Assembly (NCBI RefSeq): GCF_963665245.1
Contig: NZ_OY762269.1
Span: 3,468,237 to 3,532,236 of the forward strand
Reading direction: 5' to 3'
DNA length: 64,000 nucleotides
Source: an uncultured Paludibaculum sp.
Lineage (GTDB): Bacteria; Acidobacteriota; Terriglobia; Bryobacterales; Bryobacteraceae
In this document: piece by piece, positions 63,633 to 64,000 of the stretch
Position numbering within the stretch: the first letter of the stretch is position 1
Layout of the letters: every line of letters begins with the position of its first letter
Translations under genes and position numbers: made by a program
The notes under the pieces: generated by a model
What the model saw: the letters and a program-made list of their open reading frames with translations, nothing else
What the model was told of the DNA's origin: nothing
The model's database searches: none

Positions 63633-64000
63633 ATGCCGGATCCGGAGATTTTGGTGGTGGGGCTGGGTAACCCTGGTCCCGAGTATGAGCAGACACCCCA
63701 CAATCTCGGGTTTCTGACGCTGGATCGTCTGGCCGCGCGCCATTCCGTCCGGCTCAGCCGGGTGGAATGCCGGGCGGTTGTGGGTTCGGGAACGTTGGAA
63801 GGCAAGCCGGCGCTGCTGGCCAAACCCCAGACGTTCATGAATCTCAGCGGACAGTCGGTGAAGGGGTTGTTGGAAAAGTACAGCCTCAAGCCGGACCGCC
63901 TGATTCTGGTGTTTGACGAGTTGGACTTGCCGTGGACCCCACGTGCGAGTCCGGCCCAAGGGCTCCGCCGGCGGACACAATGGCGTCAAGGACGTCATCC
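63633..64000 (+). pseudogene. pth: Peptidyl-tRNA hydrolase, frameshifted and cut by window edge
   Basis: From the ATG at 63633 the frame reads the Pth signature ILVVGLGNPGPEYEQTPHNL, LLAKPQTFMNLSGQSVKGLL and LVFDELDLPW, with the catalytic His in PHNL. The usual continuation RVRPKGSAGGHNGVKDVI is encoded only in another reading frame. Dropping one C from CCCC at 63937-63940 restores a continuous protein (LPWTHVRVRPKG), so a one-base insertion (or sequencing error) is likely. The last part of the gene lies beyond the window. The enzyme releases peptidyl-tRNA and is normally essential, which favours an error. It is the expected neighbour of rplY. Confidence 0.9.

Overview
The window looks like a chromosomal segment of a Gram-negative member of the phylum Acidobacteriota, probably near the Bryobacterales/Solibacter group. 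This is inference. It rests on the high GC content, a secreted Oar-like TonB-dependent receptor with an N-terminal carboxypeptidase-regulatory domain, tandem DUF1080 proteins, secreted propeller-amidohydrolase and M14/M28 peptidases, lipid A/Kdo genes, and intergenic palindromes and GCTGA-type repeats. Coding density is very high and neighbouring genes often overlap. I found no rRNA, tRNA, insertion sequence, prophage, CRISPR array or plasmid function.

Layout. 1-11.8 kb (minus strand): a truncated propeller-amidohydrolase, an Oar-like receptor, a large membrane anti-sigma factor with its ECF sigma factor, and a PAS histidine kinase/receiver hybrid. 10.7-12.7 kb: the two-enzyme agmatine-to-putrescine pathway (aguA, aguB). 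12.7-24 kb: an M14 peptidase, leuS, endonuclease IV, a secreted esterase, two tandem GNQWVYR-type secreted paralogs behind an aldo/keto reductase, and an unknown secreted protein. 24-29.3 kb: clpB and lon, closed by a strong terminator. 29.4-38.4 kb (minus strand): a tightly packed cluster of SRPBCC protein, Trm112-like protein, glycosyltransferase 9, MsbA-like exporter, YicC, Gmk, RpoZ, CoaBC, family-4 uracil-DNA glycosylase, Tmk and DNA polymerase III delta'. 38.5-46 kb: ogt, a WaaA-LpxK fusion, a periplasmic cyclophilin with a repeat tail, an OlsF-like ornithine-lipid synthase coupled to an unrecognised 299-residue protein, and KDPG aldolase. 46-50.7 kb: repeat-rich spacers and small secreted proteins (Tat-exported aldo/keto reductase, tandem DUF1080, cytochrome c, Spy-like protein, O-methyltransferase). 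50.8-57.9 kb: phosphoglucomutase, an AraC regulator, a VOC protein, a YVTN propeller, an envelope-stress trio (SYLF, YtxH, lmo0937-type) and an ABC-F ATPase. 58-64 kb: an M28 peptidase, then a plus-strand run of adenosine-specific kinase, acylphosphatase, apt, ispE, prs, rplY and pth (truncated by the window and frameshifted).

How the genes work together. Envelope biogenesis is a recurring theme: Kdo transfer and lipid A 4'-kinase, core glycosyl transfer, lipid flipping, ornithine lipid and periplasmic folding. Nucleotide metabolism is the second theme: gmk and tmk in one cluster, and adenosine-specific kinase, apt and prs in another. The ECF sigma, anti-sigma and receptor genes look like one transenvelope signalling and uptake unit. 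Most of the window is housekeeping and I see no clearly novel defence or mobile system. The most unusual points are the WaaA-LpxK fusion with an altered P-loop, the OlsF-coupled orphan, the hairpin over the likely ABC-F promoter, the tandem 58-59 bp repeat, and the pth frameshift.
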